Source: a virus
Reading direction: 5' to 3' (one strand)
DNA: 36,616 bases
IMG/VR virus record: IMGVR_UViG_3300041402_000582
Coordinates: 1 to 36,616 of that record
Made by a program: the position numbers and the translations under genes. Positions 8,915-15,575 of this stretch are shown here, in pieces (position 1 is the first letter of the stretch; each line of letters starts with the position of its first letter). The notes beneath the pieces were generated by a model that was not told the DNA's origin, did no database searches, and saw nothing but the letters and a program-made list of their open reading frames with translations.

Positions 8915-11037
8915 TAGATACCGCTCCCCGTTCTAAGTTTGACGTTGAATTCATCGACCTTGTTCTGGCGGTCGGTGGTTAACTTCTCGCGTTCAAGTTT
9001 TAGCTGCTCCATAGTAATGGTTTTTTCTTCAGCCATTTTATACAGCGTTTCTTCTCGTTTCATAAACGCCATCTCAGTAGCGTGCTGCCTGGTCATATTA
9101 CCGTCTTCTATCTTGTCTTGGTGCATCTGATACTCTTGATCCAATTTGGCGCGATCAAGGTCAGATAACGGCTCTGCTTGTGGTTCTTGTGGCTTGGCCT
9201 CAGGATCTACTGGTGGGAAGAATCGCTCGGCATTGGCATAACCTAATGCACCAAAGATCTCGTTTAATACCTCTTCACCATCTAATCTAGCCGCAATACT
9301 TGGTACAAAGTTCATCACGGTGCCGAGTCCTAATGAAAGCTTATCGATACGCTGTTTTGGATTAGTGGCGCCAAAACCAACATTAACAGACAGGTTCATC
9401 GTGCCCTGAATCCATGCATCGGTGACATCACTGATACCGTACTGTTGATATAACTCAAGCTTTTCGCCCATCAGCTCCAGCAAGGCCTTATTGGTCTCGT
9501 GTCGCTGCTCTAAACGAAGTAATTGCTTAAGCACCGGTTCAACCCATGTCTTAACAAAAACAAGCATTGGATACTCGGTGAGCTCATCTGCATCTCTGGT
9601 CAATGCATCCATACCGCCAACCGTTTCATTCAGCTTGCGATTCGAGTTAACAGATCCACTGCTGAAATGACCCGTGAGCTCATCAAAATCATTATTGATA
9701 CGATCCTGCTCTTCATAGGACGAAGCTGTTACATCTGGCGGAGCCTCGACACGAATATCATTCTTGATGTCATCCATCTCAGTGACACCGCCGGGCACGT
9801 TACGTTGAAGTGAACCATAGTCAATCATTGCAGACCGGCGCACGAAGTAACGGCGATTCATAGCCAGATTCACATTATCGCGACGCTGATTATTGATCTC
9901 ATTGGCTTCTTGTTGGGACCCAGAGCTCATACCCGTTAATGACTCAGGATAAACTTTGTGTGTCTCAATATTGTTGATACCAATAACGTAAGGACGTTCG
10001 CCTGGTTGTAGATGTGGGTATTCTTCTTCAAGTGGTACCGGATCAGATAATCTGGCATGAATGCCTAACGTGTAATAGATCCAATCACGACCGTCTTTAC
10101 GGATAATATTGCGATGCACCCATACAGTTTGGAAGCCGCTTGTTGTATATCGCTGGTCCTTTGAGTCTTCACGATTACCCTCACGGGCTTGGCGCACAGC
10201 ATCATAGTCAGTCGTCACACCTGTTAGCAGTTGTGCGTCCGTTAAATCAAACCACGGGATCTTCGAGGTCCTGCTGGGCTCAGCCATCTTCTTAACTTCA
10301 TCGACAGTCATTGCTATTTTATCGATCAAGAAAGGCGATGTTTGAACCGGATCTCTCCAGTCAGCTGATGGTGAAAATAATACGTTCTCGATGGGCCTTA
10401 GTTCAACTGCTGGCGTATCCTTTAGAATTTTAAAGGCGTTATTCATTACTGGTTGGCCATCATCATCCATCTCTGGCTCACCTGATTCGCCATTTACCAT
10501 TGGTGTGCTATTGGACTGCTCTTGATAATCCCAAAATTGATGACTGATACAGACACCGGCAACACTGGCATCCTGATACGCGCCCATAGCTGTTAAAAAC
10601 CACGGGATAGTGTTGGTGAGTCGATACTGTAATAATTCTTGATTGATGTCTGCACTGACTTTGTGTGATTTGTCCTTGCCTCGCTCTGCTGCTACATGCA
10701 CAACATCTGCAGTGGAGAACAAAGCGCGTGCCAGTGCTGCTTCCTTCTTGCGCAACATAGAGCGGGTTTTGGGCCTAAAGCCTTTGTGTCTGTGCTTAAA
10801 GGTGGCCTTGAAGTACTTAGAGCCTGGCGCATGTTTGTTTTGGAAGTGAGCAAGGTTACGTTCGATACCGCTCCGAATATTTGAATCAAAATAGCTGCTT
10901 GATTCTGTAAAAGCATCTCTGGCTATCTGAAGCCAATAGTCTTGATTAAGAGACCCGCTTTCATTATCTGGGGATACATCTTCTGCGTGCGGATCATTGC
11001 GGTTACTCGTAGCGTCATGCATTTGGTTACTCGGCAT
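8914..11037 (-). CDS. Portal protein
   Basis: The 707-residue protein has the size, composition and position of a podovirus portal. Recognisable parts are the N-terminal RPKTRSMLRKKEAALARALF, the central YVIGINNIETHKVYPESLTG, and ELTGHFSSGSVNSNRKLNE with the following ETVGGMDALTRDADELTEY. The C-terminal 110 residues are a long charged helix, as in the barrel of large portals. It lies downstream of the large terminase and its start overlaps the preceding 122-residue gene by 11 nt. Confidence 0.85.
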   Translation of the reverse strand: MPSNQMHDATSNRNDPHAEDVSPDNESGSLNQDYWLQIARDAFTESSSYFDSNIRSGIERNLAHFQNKHAPGSKYFKATFKHRHKGFRPKTRSMLRKKEAALARALFSTADVVHVAAERGKDKSHKVSADINQELLQYRLTNTIPWFLTAMGAYQDASVAGVCISHQFWDYQEQSNSTPMVNGESGEPEMDDDGQPVMNNAFKILKDTPAVELRPIENVLFSPSADWRDPVQTSPFLIDKIAMTVDEVKKMAEPSRTSKIPWFDLTDAQLLTGVTTDYDAVRQAREGNREDSKDQRYTTSGFQTVWVHRNIIRKDGRDWIYYTLGIHARLSDPVPLEEEYPHLQPGERPYVIGINNIETHKVYPESLTGMSSGSQQEANEINNQRRDNVNLAMNRRYFVRRSAMIDYGSLQRNVPGGVTEMDDIKNDIRVEAPPDVTASSYEEQDRINNDFDELTGHFSSGSVNSNRKLNETVGGMDALTRDADELTEYPMLVFVKTWVEPVLKQLLRLEQRHETNKALLELMGEKLELYQQYGISDVTDAWIQGTMNLSVNVGFGATNPKQRIDKLSLGLGTVMNFVPSIAARLDGEEVLNEIFGALGYANAERFFPPVDPEAKPQEPQAEPLSDLDRAKLDQEYQMHQDKIEDGNMTRQHATEMAFMKREETLYKMAEEKTITMEQLKLEREKLTTDRQNKVDEFNVKLRTGSGI

Positions 11038-11395
11038 CGTAGATCGCCTCGCCCTTGTTGTTATATTTCATATCGGCCATTTGTTGACGTAGATCAACCG
11101 CGTGGTCTCTGGCTATTCTGAAGCGCTCTAATAGTTCACCAGCAGCGTTTCTGACCTTCTTGCCAGCTGCATCCAATGACGCAATGTGCAACAAGAAACC
11201 CATATTGCCAGATAACAACCGGTTCTTCATTTGGATAACGCCGCCATTCGTATCGATTGACAGTAGCCATGTGCCATCGAGATGAGGATAAGCTTTGTGC
11301 AACGTAATCATTATGTTGTCATGTAATAGCTTAACGGACGCAGGTGCCACGTTTCCATTGTCATCAACCAGGGTCTGATTAATTTGGGTTGTCAT
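11027..11395 (-). CDS. Hypothetical protein between terminase and portal
   Basis: The 122-residue protein starts MTTQINQTLVDDNG. This start was chosen because GGAG lies 8 nt upstream; an in-frame start at 11461 would extend through a separate overlapping gene. The C-terminal half is charged and helical (LLERFRIARDHAVDLRQQMA). Such proteins often sit beside the portal gene, but I do not recognise the family. It overlaps the 50-residue gene at its 5' end and the portal gene at its 3' end. Confidence 0.65.
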   Translation of the reverse strand: MTTQINQTLVDDNGNVAPASVKLLHDNIMITLHKAYPHLDGTWLLSIDTNGGVIQMKNRLLSGNMGFLLHIASLDAAGKKVRNAAGELLERFRIARDHAVDLRQQMADMKYNNKGEAIYDAE

Positions 11396-11531
11396 TGTAA
11401 ACTCCAGCATTATCAGTTTCTTTGAAAGTCTTCTTACTGAATTCGTAAGCATCGTGCTCAACTATTTCATCGGCATCGAGCTCTTCTGCGTCATTCACTA
11501 AGACTGTGTATTCAATTTTTCGGGTAGCCAT
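11379..11531 (-). CDS. 50-residue acidic protein overlapping terminase and the next gene
   Basis: A short frame starts at 11531, where its ATG shares a base with the TGA stop of the large terminase (TGATG). It encodes 50 residues, starts MATRKIEYTVLVNDAEELDA, and is rich in Asp and Glu. It ends 17 nt inside the following gene, past that gene's ribosome-binding site. Overlaps on both sides and coding-like composition support a real coupled gene. No function is recognised. Confidence 0.6.
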   Translation of the reverse strand: MATRKIEYTVLVNDAEELDADEIVEHDAYEFSKKTFKETDNAGVYNDNPN

Positions 11532-12991
11532 CAGTAGTCTCCGTCGTGAGTTGGATCAAGAGAACGCCCACCACCTATGCGAACAGGAGGCGTATTAAAG
11601 GCAAAAGTGAGTGCAACTGCGTCTCCGCAATCAGGACTAGATAAGCCGCGCTTTTTCATATCCGCTTTCTTCTCGAGCACGATCTTGTGCTTGCTGTCGT
11701 AGGTGCACTTAATGGTTGTTAGATCGTCAATCAGCTCTGTATCATCTGGTATGTCGGCGGTAGGTAACCACTCTTTCATTCTATACCACATCTCTGCACG
11801 TTTGTTAAACACTACATCTACATTCTCTGGGTCTGGCCGGCTACCAGATAACACTTCAATAACCTGGTGGCCAAGCTGTCTGCATCGATCCACAACACCG
11901 GCACCCAGGCCAACACCATCAATCATCACCACGTCAATGTTGTTTTCCCGGATCTCTTGGACTACCCGTGCAGCGACCTGCATGGTGTCAAGACCACGAT
12001 ATTTGATTAATGGCTCAACCTTGCGGCCATGGCGACGACAGAAAACCGTTTGATCTGAACCAAAGCGAGCGACATCCACACCCAGTATCTTCGGTGTGCC
12101 AAGAGGGACATCAATGTGCCGCGCTCCAGCCTCTTCTGCTACTTCGGTGGATATGAACTGCTCATCACCCATACGCGGGAATACGCCGCGAATACGAATA
12201 CGAACATAATCTGAATCTTCGCCGTGCTCTTCAACCTCTGCATTAAGCTCTTTCTGGTTGGGCATTTTGCAATTACGGCTATCTACCTGCCTATGGGTCC
12301 ATCTGTGTTTCAATCGACCAAAGCACTGCCTGAAGCGCCCACTGTTCTGAGTAGGGTTACCAAAGACAAACCACATTGTTCGGGGATCTTTTACACCACT
12401 GGAGACTTCCCATATTGAGTCGGGAATAATACTGGCTTCATCATAGATGATTAACGTGTGCTCTCCGTGCTGGCCAGCGAAAGCCTGGGAGTTGTGTTCG
12501 CTGTTGGCAATACAGGCGACGTACCATGTTTCGGGGTTATCAATCTGGAAGAATTTTGTTTCGGTCCACGTGAACCAGTGTGCATTAATGGCTCTCTTAT
12601 GCCATAAAGCCAGCTCTCGCCATGTTGTGGTTTTAAGCTGCGGGAATGTGTTGGCTGTTACCTTGCCGTTTAGGTTCTTTCTGGTGCTCATTGCCCAGAG
12701 GATTATCCACGACACCTCTGCACTCTTACCGATACCGTGTCCCGAGGCTGTGGCGTCCTGCAATAGATCCAGTGGCGTGTTACGAACGTGAGCGGCAATA
12801 CTGAGTAATTGATCAATCTGCCAGTCATCAGGACCCGTCTGATCTTCTAAATCTGTGCCGGGCTCTCCCCACGGAAAGACATACATGACAAACCCAAGCG
12901 GATCGTCATAGAACTCGCCAATCTTATCGACCAGCGCCAGCTCATCATCTAGGTTACTCGCTAACTGCACTTGGTCTCCACTTAGTATCAT
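11531..12991 (-). CDS. terL: Terminase large subunit
   Basis: The 486-residue DNA-packaging motor has both expected domains. The ATPase domain has a Walker A-type loop at residues 83-90 (SGHGIGKS) and a Walker B segment HTLIIYDEAS with D184 and E185. The C-terminal RNase H-like nuclease domain has KILGVDVARFGSD with D306, VVMIDGVGLGAGVV with D358, and GDAVALTF near residue 456. The gene starts inside the zinc-ribbon gene and has no strong ribosome-binding site, which fits translational coupling. The small subunit gene lies separately at 14688-15332, with the small cassette-like genes between them. Confidence 0.93.
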   Translation of the reverse strand: MILSGDQVQLASNLDDELALVDKIGEFYDDPLGFVMYVFPWGEPGTDLEDQTGPDDWQIDQLLSIAAHVRNTPLDLLQDATASGHGIGKSAEVSWIILWAMSTRKNLNGKVTANTFPQLKTTTWRELALWHKRAINAHWFTWTETKFFQIDNPETWYVACIANSEHNSQAFAGQHGEHTLIIYDEASIIPDSIWEVSSGVKDPRTMWFVFGNPTQNSGRFRQCFGRLKHRWTHRQVDSRNCKMPNQKELNAEVEEHGEDSDYVRIRIRGVFPRMGDEQFISTEVAEEAGARHIDVPLGTPKILGVDVARFGSDQTVFCRRHGRKVEPLIKYRGLDTMQVAARVVQEIRENNIDVVMIDGVGLGAGVVDRCRQLGHQVIEVLSGSRPDPENVDVVFNKRAEMWYRMKEWLPTADIPDDTELIDDLTTIKCTYDSKHKIVLEKKADMKKRGLSSPDCGDAVALTFAFNTPPVRIGGGRSLDPTHDGDY

Positions 12992-13127
12992 CGAGAGTAA
13001 TCATCTTTCTACAGTCCACGCAAGCGACACGTCGCGGCTTCTGTTGGTCACTGGGGAATTTCAACAACGAATTCTTGCCGCACCAGTTGCAGTGAACCGA
13101 TATCTCATCTGTGTTCGTAATCGCCAC
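12954..13127 (-). CDS. Com-like zinc-ribbon protein, GTG start
   Basis: A GTG at 13127 follows a good site (AGAGG, 6 nt spacing) and opens a 57-residue frame. Two CxxC pairs, CNWC at residues 13-16 and CVDC at 36-39, form a zinc-ribbon pattern like that of Mu Com-type phage proteins. The frame overlaps the terminase start by 38 nt. By analogy with Com it could regulate translation or bind nucleic acid; the CxxC pairs are seen, the role is inferred. It is the first gene to the left of the cassette-like array. Confidence 0.7.
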   Translation of the reverse strand: MAITNTDEISVHCNWCGKNSLLKFPSDQQKPRRVACVDCRKMITLDDTKWRPSAVSE

Positions 13128-13179
13128 TAGAAACCTCTATGATTAATTACTAATAAACTGATGGCGTCCTATTGCATAA

Positions 13180-13186
13180 GTTATGT
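13180..13186 (+). other. Single GTTRRRY-like core site at left end of cassette array
   Basis: GTTATGT matches the form of an integron crossover core at most positions and begins one base before the stop codon of the 85-residue gene (its TAA is the complement of 13181-13183). No paired left half was found nearby, so this could be a simple attI-like core or the remains of an attC site. The call depends on its alignment with the three better sites to the right. Confidence 0.35.
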
Positions 13187-13438
13187 GTATCCGCGCATCA
13201 TCATTTGCTTTTCACATTCATCAACTAATTCTTGGGAAACAAGATTAATTGGTAGCGCGTCATTAGAGTGTCCGTCTGAAATAACCAGCCACAGATTCTT
13301 TTTTAATGTCACGGTTAAGTCGCCGTATTCAAATTTACAAATATATCCAAAAGGTATTCGTAACCAAACCCACATAACAAAACGCTTAACTACGCTCGCT
13401 TTACTCGCAGGATTCGTCTCTACACTCACTTTGTTCAT
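13181..13438 (-). CDS. Cassette gene 1: 85-residue hypothetical protein
   Basis: The first start is the ATG at 13438, after AGGAGAGG. From there residues 1-21 are encoded by the attC-like site itself. A second ATG at 13375 lies inside the site's left core and would give MWVWLRIPFGYICKFEYG. The protein is small with no recognised domain; the central part looks like short beta strands (LTVTLKKNLWLVIS). The stop falls exactly at the GTTAT core at 13180. The minus-strand frame is preferred over the plus frame because of its ribosome-binding site and its fit to the phage operon. Confidence 0.6.
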   Translation of the reverse strand: MNKVSVETNPASKASVVKRFVMWVWLRIPFGYICKFEYGDLTVTLKKNLWLVISDGHSNDALPINLVSQELVDECEKQMMMRGYT

Positions 13439-13470
13439 TTCGTTCCTCTCCTGTTAGCTGGGTCGTTATA
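13372..13470 (+). repeat. attC-like recombination site C
   Basis: On the plus strand the order is ACATAAC (13372-13378), a 5-nt spacer, GCTTAAC (13384-13390), a central region, GTTAGC (13453-13458), a 6-nt spacer and GTTATA (13465-13470). The outer boxes pair with each other and the inner boxes pair with one extra base (T) in the left inner box. Paired R and L boxes, 5- and 6-nt spacers and an extrahelical base in the left arm are the defining design of integron attC sites. The length is about 98 bp, within the known range. Confidence 0.7.
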
Positions 13471-13471
13471 T

Positions 13472-13741
13472 TTACTTTTTATTACTTCTAACATGGTTAA
13501 TAACCGAAAGAGCTTGAGCAATTACGCTCATCTGATCAGCAAGATCAATCTCATCATAATGAGACATTTCATCTATTTCTGCATTTTTAAAGCAAAAGGT
13601 ATATTTGTCTCTTTCTAGTTTTCGCCTTGTTCCGTCATTTTCGCCACAGCAAACAAATGAACCCCCGCAATCGCTAACTACACGCGCATAAGCTTCACAA
13701 TCTACTTCTCCCCTAATACAGTCGCCCTGCATCTGAATCAC
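13472..13741 (-). CDS. Cassette gene 2: Cys-rich hypothetical protein, GTG start
   Basis: I place the start at GTG 13741 because GGAGG lies 5 nt upstream; an upstream TTG overlaps that site and is unlikely. The 89-residue protein is acidic and has six cysteines in its first 65 residues (including VCCGENDG). It could bind metal or form disulfides, but no family is recognised. It lies between attC-like sites C and A, with its stop 7 nt inside the cassette boundary at 13465. Confidence 0.6.
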   Translation of the reverse strand: MIQMQGDCIRGEVDCEAYARVVSDCGGSFVCCGENDGTRRKLERDKYTFCFKNAEIDEMSHYDEIDLADQMSVIAQALSVINHVRSNKK

Positions 13742-13755
13742 AATAACCTCCAAAA

Positions 13756-13815
13756 TATAACAAATCGTTCAAGAACCGACACTAAAAAGCAGCGCGACTT
13801 AACTTTGCCGTTATA
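13756..13815 (+). repeat. attC-like recombination site A (best match)
   Basis: The 60-bp site has TATAAC, spacer AAATC, GTTCAAG, a central region, CTTAAC, spacer TTTGCC and GTTATA. The inner boxes GTTCAAG and CTTAAC pair with one extra C in the left arm, as in the aadA1 attC site, which I recall has the same inner boxes and the same 5- and 6-nt spacers. The stop codon of cassette gene 3 is the complement of TTA at 13811-13813, right at the predicted G/TT crossover. This is the clearest attC in the window. Confidence 0.78.
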
Positions 13816-13993
13816 AACCCAATTCCTGCATAGCTTCTGCAGTAAGGCATATCTCTGCTGTCTCATCATCTCCAATACCCACAAGAGAGCTGAACCATTC
13901 TCCGTGCCTTTGTGTTTTTGTTGGAGCAGGCTGGAATTGGTTTCTGCTAATTAATTCAGCTAGCAACTGTGTGTCCGAATAATCTTTAAGCAT
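13811..13993 (-). CDS. Cassette gene 3: 60-residue hypothetical protein
   Basis: The start is the ATG at 13993, with GGGAG 8 nt upstream; an ATG at 14008 overlaps that site and is less likely. The N-terminus MLKDYSDTQLLAELISRNQ resembles a type of small helical protein often seen in phages of gammaproteobacteria. No function is known to me. The gene fills the space between attC-like sites A and B and stops exactly at the site A crossover. Confidence 0.65.
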   Translation of the reverse strand: MLKDYSDTQLLAELISRNQFQPAPTKTQRHGEWFSSLVGIGDDETAEICLTAEAMQELGL

Positions 13994-14009
13994 TTTATAA
14001 TCTCCCATT

Positions 14010-14075
14010 TATAACAATTAGCTCCAGCAGATTCACTCGCTGGCGCTCGTTCTCGGCTGAGCATCGTTCGTTATG
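14010..14075 (+). repeat. attC-like recombination site B
   Basis: TATAAC, spacer AATTA, GCTCCAGC, a central region, GCTGAGC, a 7-nt spacer and GTTATG. The inner boxes pair with one extra C in the left arm, the same polarity as sites A and C. The outer boxes pair with one G-T wobble. The 66-bp length is typical of attC. The stop of cassette gene 4 is the complement of TTA at 14071-14073, at the crossover position. Confidence 0.7.
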
Positions 14076-14241
14076 TGTTCACCTTTGCTTTAAATAAACC
14101 AAATTTACTATTCTTCATCCACTTAACTCCATAAGCGTCTCTATAATAAAAAACACTTTCGCCGGTCACTATGTCAGTGAAAGCAAAACCATCATAGGTC
14201 ATCGGTGTTAACCACATAACAAATTGTTTAAACCATTTCAT
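14071..14241 (-). CDS. Cassette gene 4: 56-residue hypothetical protein
   Basis: A start at ATG 14241 gives MKWFKQFVMWLTPMTYDGFA; an alternative ATG at 14217 lies inside the core of the degenerate site, exactly as in cassette gene 1. The frame stays open upstream to 14409, but that part overlaps another gene. The body (TYDGFAFTDIVTGESVFYY) looks like short beta strands. No family is recognised. It ends at the crossover of attC-like site B. Confidence 0.5.
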   Translation of the reverse strand: MKWFKQFVMWLTPMTYDGFAFTDIVTGESVFYYRDAYGVKWMKNSKFGLFKAKVNT

Positions 14242-14269
14242 TTCGCTATTTAAACCTCTTCCGTTGTTT
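14214..14269 (+). repeat. Degenerate attC-like site D
   Basis: ACATAAC, spacer AAATT, GTTTAAAC, then TTTAAAC, a 7-nt spacer and GTTGTTT. The left half is a good attC left half and is nearly the same as that of site C. The right core departs from GTTRRRY and the inner boxes are nearly palindromic, so the extra-base test is ambiguous. It overlaps the 3' end of the neighbouring 77-residue gene. It may be the worn or hybrid right edge of the array. Confidence 0.4.
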
Positions 14270-14479
14270 CCCGTTCCTTTTCCACTTCTTTTCGGGGAAT
14301 GGGTTACGAGATAAGCCCTGTGCGTGCATGCTTTGACGGTCGTCGGGCAGGGAAGGCGGCTCTGTAGTGTCTTCATAATGACTATCGTTGACTGATACTG
14401 TACTAACATAAGCGGTAGCAGATCGATGCCACATGTCCATAAGAGCAGCTGCGCGGTCCGCTATAAATATGATCGCCAT
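14246..14479 (-). CDS. Hypothetical protein with basic C-terminus
   Basis: The ATG at 14479 overlaps the stop of the upstream 69-residue gene (TGATG) and has AGGAG 7 nt upstream, so this start was chosen over an in-frame start at 14506. The 77-residue product begins with a short hydrophobic stretch (MAIIFIADRAAALMDMW) and ends in a very basic tail (EKKWKRNGKQRKRFK), which may bind nucleic acid. No family is recognised. Confidence 0.6.
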   Translation of the reverse strand: MAIIFIADRAAALMDMWHRSATAYVSTVSVNDSHYEDTTEPPSLPDDRQSMHAQGLSRNPFPEKKWKRNGKQRKRFK

Positions 14480-14688
14480 CACGCGGCTCCTATGTGTCGA
14501 AGCCATCTACCATTACCCCACTCCTCAAGAGCAAGCTTGCCGAAATCACTAATAGAGTCAGATTTTTGTGAATATAAAGACATCCCAGCTCTCCAGGTGT
14601 AACTACCAACACTTACCGTCATTACAAAATTCGTTGAACAACCATAATCAAACGGCTCCAGTGTGATTTTTTTAATGAACTCTGCCAT
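14479..14688 (-). CDS. Hypothetical 69-residue protein coupled to small terminase
   Basis: The ATG at 14688 overlaps the TGA stop of the small terminase gene (TGATG). The product MAEFIKKITLEPFDYGCS continues as a small mixed protein with several aromatic residues. No domain is recognised. Stop-start overlaps on both sides argue that it is a real gene co-expressed with the terminase. Confidence 0.65.
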   Translation of the reverse strand: MAEFIKKITLEPFDYGCSTNFVMTVSVGSYTWRAGMSLYSQKSDSISDFGKLALEEWGNGRWLRHIGAA

Positions 14689-15332
14689 CACTTTTGGCTC
14701 CTTTTCGCCGCAGCCTCTTCAACTGCTTTCTGTCGCCTGGCCATTAAGGTCCCGAGATCCACTTCGCCACTAAGTTCTAATTTTTCTTTGAATGCCTGAA
14801 CGGCCTCATGCTTACCGATAGTATCCAGTGCCTTACCAACACCAGCTGCATTGAATTGCCTGGCGTGCGCCTTAACAACAGTACGTTGGCCATCTTCACC
14901 AATAAGAACGAGATCATTAGGAATATCTCTCTCACCCATACACATTTCTAAGTATTCAACTGATTTGGTAAGCACATAAGCCGCATTGATATCAGTAGCC
15001 TCTTCAACCTTTTTGAGCTTAGCCTGGAGATATACCTGCACCTCAGACTTTCTCATTAGCTTCTCTGCGCCGGTCTCACATGATCTTTGTTGTGCTTTGG
15101 GGTGGAGGTCTCGATAGCATGCTGTCGCATTACCTATGAGGTGATCAGGCCCACCTAACCAGTTATTAATAAAGATCTTATCCTTATCAGATATCTTCTT
15201 AGGCTTACGTGCTGCGGGCTTCTTGGTTGTTTTCTTCTTGATTGCTTTCTTCTTGGAGGGAGTTTTCTTCTTAACTGGCGTGCGCACTCTGGGTGCTGCT
15301 TTCTTTTTAGTTGTTTTTTTCTTGTCTGTCAT
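14688..15332 (-). CDS. terS: Terminase small subunit with histone H1-like Lys-rich N-terminal tail
   Basis: Residues 50-130 match the Terminase_2 pattern: DKDKIFINNWLGGPDHLIGN, ATACYRDLHPKAQQRSCE and a helix ending VQVYLQAKLKKV. This subunit recognises the packaging site and hands DNA to the large subunit. The first 48 residues are a Lys/Thr/Ala/Pro tail (TKKKAAPRVRTPVKKKTPSK), like histone H1 tails, and are absent from typical small terminases. I chose ATG 15332; GTG 15335 is also possible. It is separated from the large subunit gene by about 1.7 kb that holds the cassette array. Confidence 0.8.
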   Translation of the reverse strand: MTDKKKTTKKKAAPRVRTPVKKKTPSKKKAIKKKTTKKPAARKPKKISDKDKIFINNWLGGPDHLIGNATACYRDLHPKAQQRSCETGAEKLMRKSEVQVYLQAKLKKVEEATDINAAYVLTKSVEYLEMCMGERDIPNDLVLIGEDGQRTVVKAHARQFNAAGVGKALDTIGKHEAVQAFKEKLELSGEVDLGTLMARRQKAVEEAAAKRSQK

Positions 15333-15377
15333 CACAGTCGCCTAATCATATATTGGGTATAGGGAAGTTATGCACAG

Positions 15378-15383
15378 ATTATA
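15378..15383 (-). promoter_or_regulatory. Possible promoter -10 box upstream of small terminase
   Basis: A perfect TATAAT on the minus strand lies just downstream of the strong terminator and about 45 nt upstream of the small terminase. A 17-nt spacing places the -35 position in the T-run of the terminator, which matches TTGACA poorly. A promoter after a terminator is logical for starting packaging and virion genes, but the -35 is weak, so an activator or phage-specific factor would be needed. Confidence 0.35.
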
Positions 15384-15399
15384 TGCTACTGCTGGGGAT

Positions 15400-15436
15400 A
15401 AAAAAAGCCCGCTCAGTTAGGGGGCTGAGGCGGGCT
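15400..15436 (-). terminator. Strong rho-independent terminator
   Basis: On the minus strand AGCCCGCCTCAG pairs with CTGAGCGGGCT (one bulged base) around an 8-nt loop, followed by seven T. It separates the accessory genes to the right (15507-23540) from the packaging and virion genes to the left, and marks a transcription-unit boundary. Confidence 0.88.
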
Positions 15437-15506
15437 AAGGGTGGTACTACACTTGCTGGGGTGCTCGTGTTTTAATTATGGCTTGTAAAGCTTGATTATA
15501 TAACTA

Positions 15507-15575
15507 CTAACTTTCAAAGTCACCAGTTACACGTATTTTATTAACGAAGCCGTCACTGGAAGAAGTCTCCCACAC
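15507..15575 (-). other. In-frame 22-codon extension after an amber stop
   Basis: Directly after the TAG of the 77-residue gene the same frame continues for 22 sense codons (starting VWETSSSDG) and then meets two TAG codons in a row. WEI just before the stop and WET just after it are encoded by near-repeated TGGGAGA. This may be a lost end of the gene cut off by an amber mutation, or a readthrough tail. It could also be chance. Confidence 0.3.

Noticed and set aside
13161-13457. Plus-strand frame of 98 codons over cassette gene 1
   Set aside because: It has no ribosome-binding site, poor composition, and runs against the whole operon; the minus frame has a strong site and ends at the crossover core.
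13140-14300. Search for an integron integrase near the attC-like array
   Set aside because: No frame long enough or with tyrosine-recombinase motifs exists in or next to the array or elsewhere in this window.
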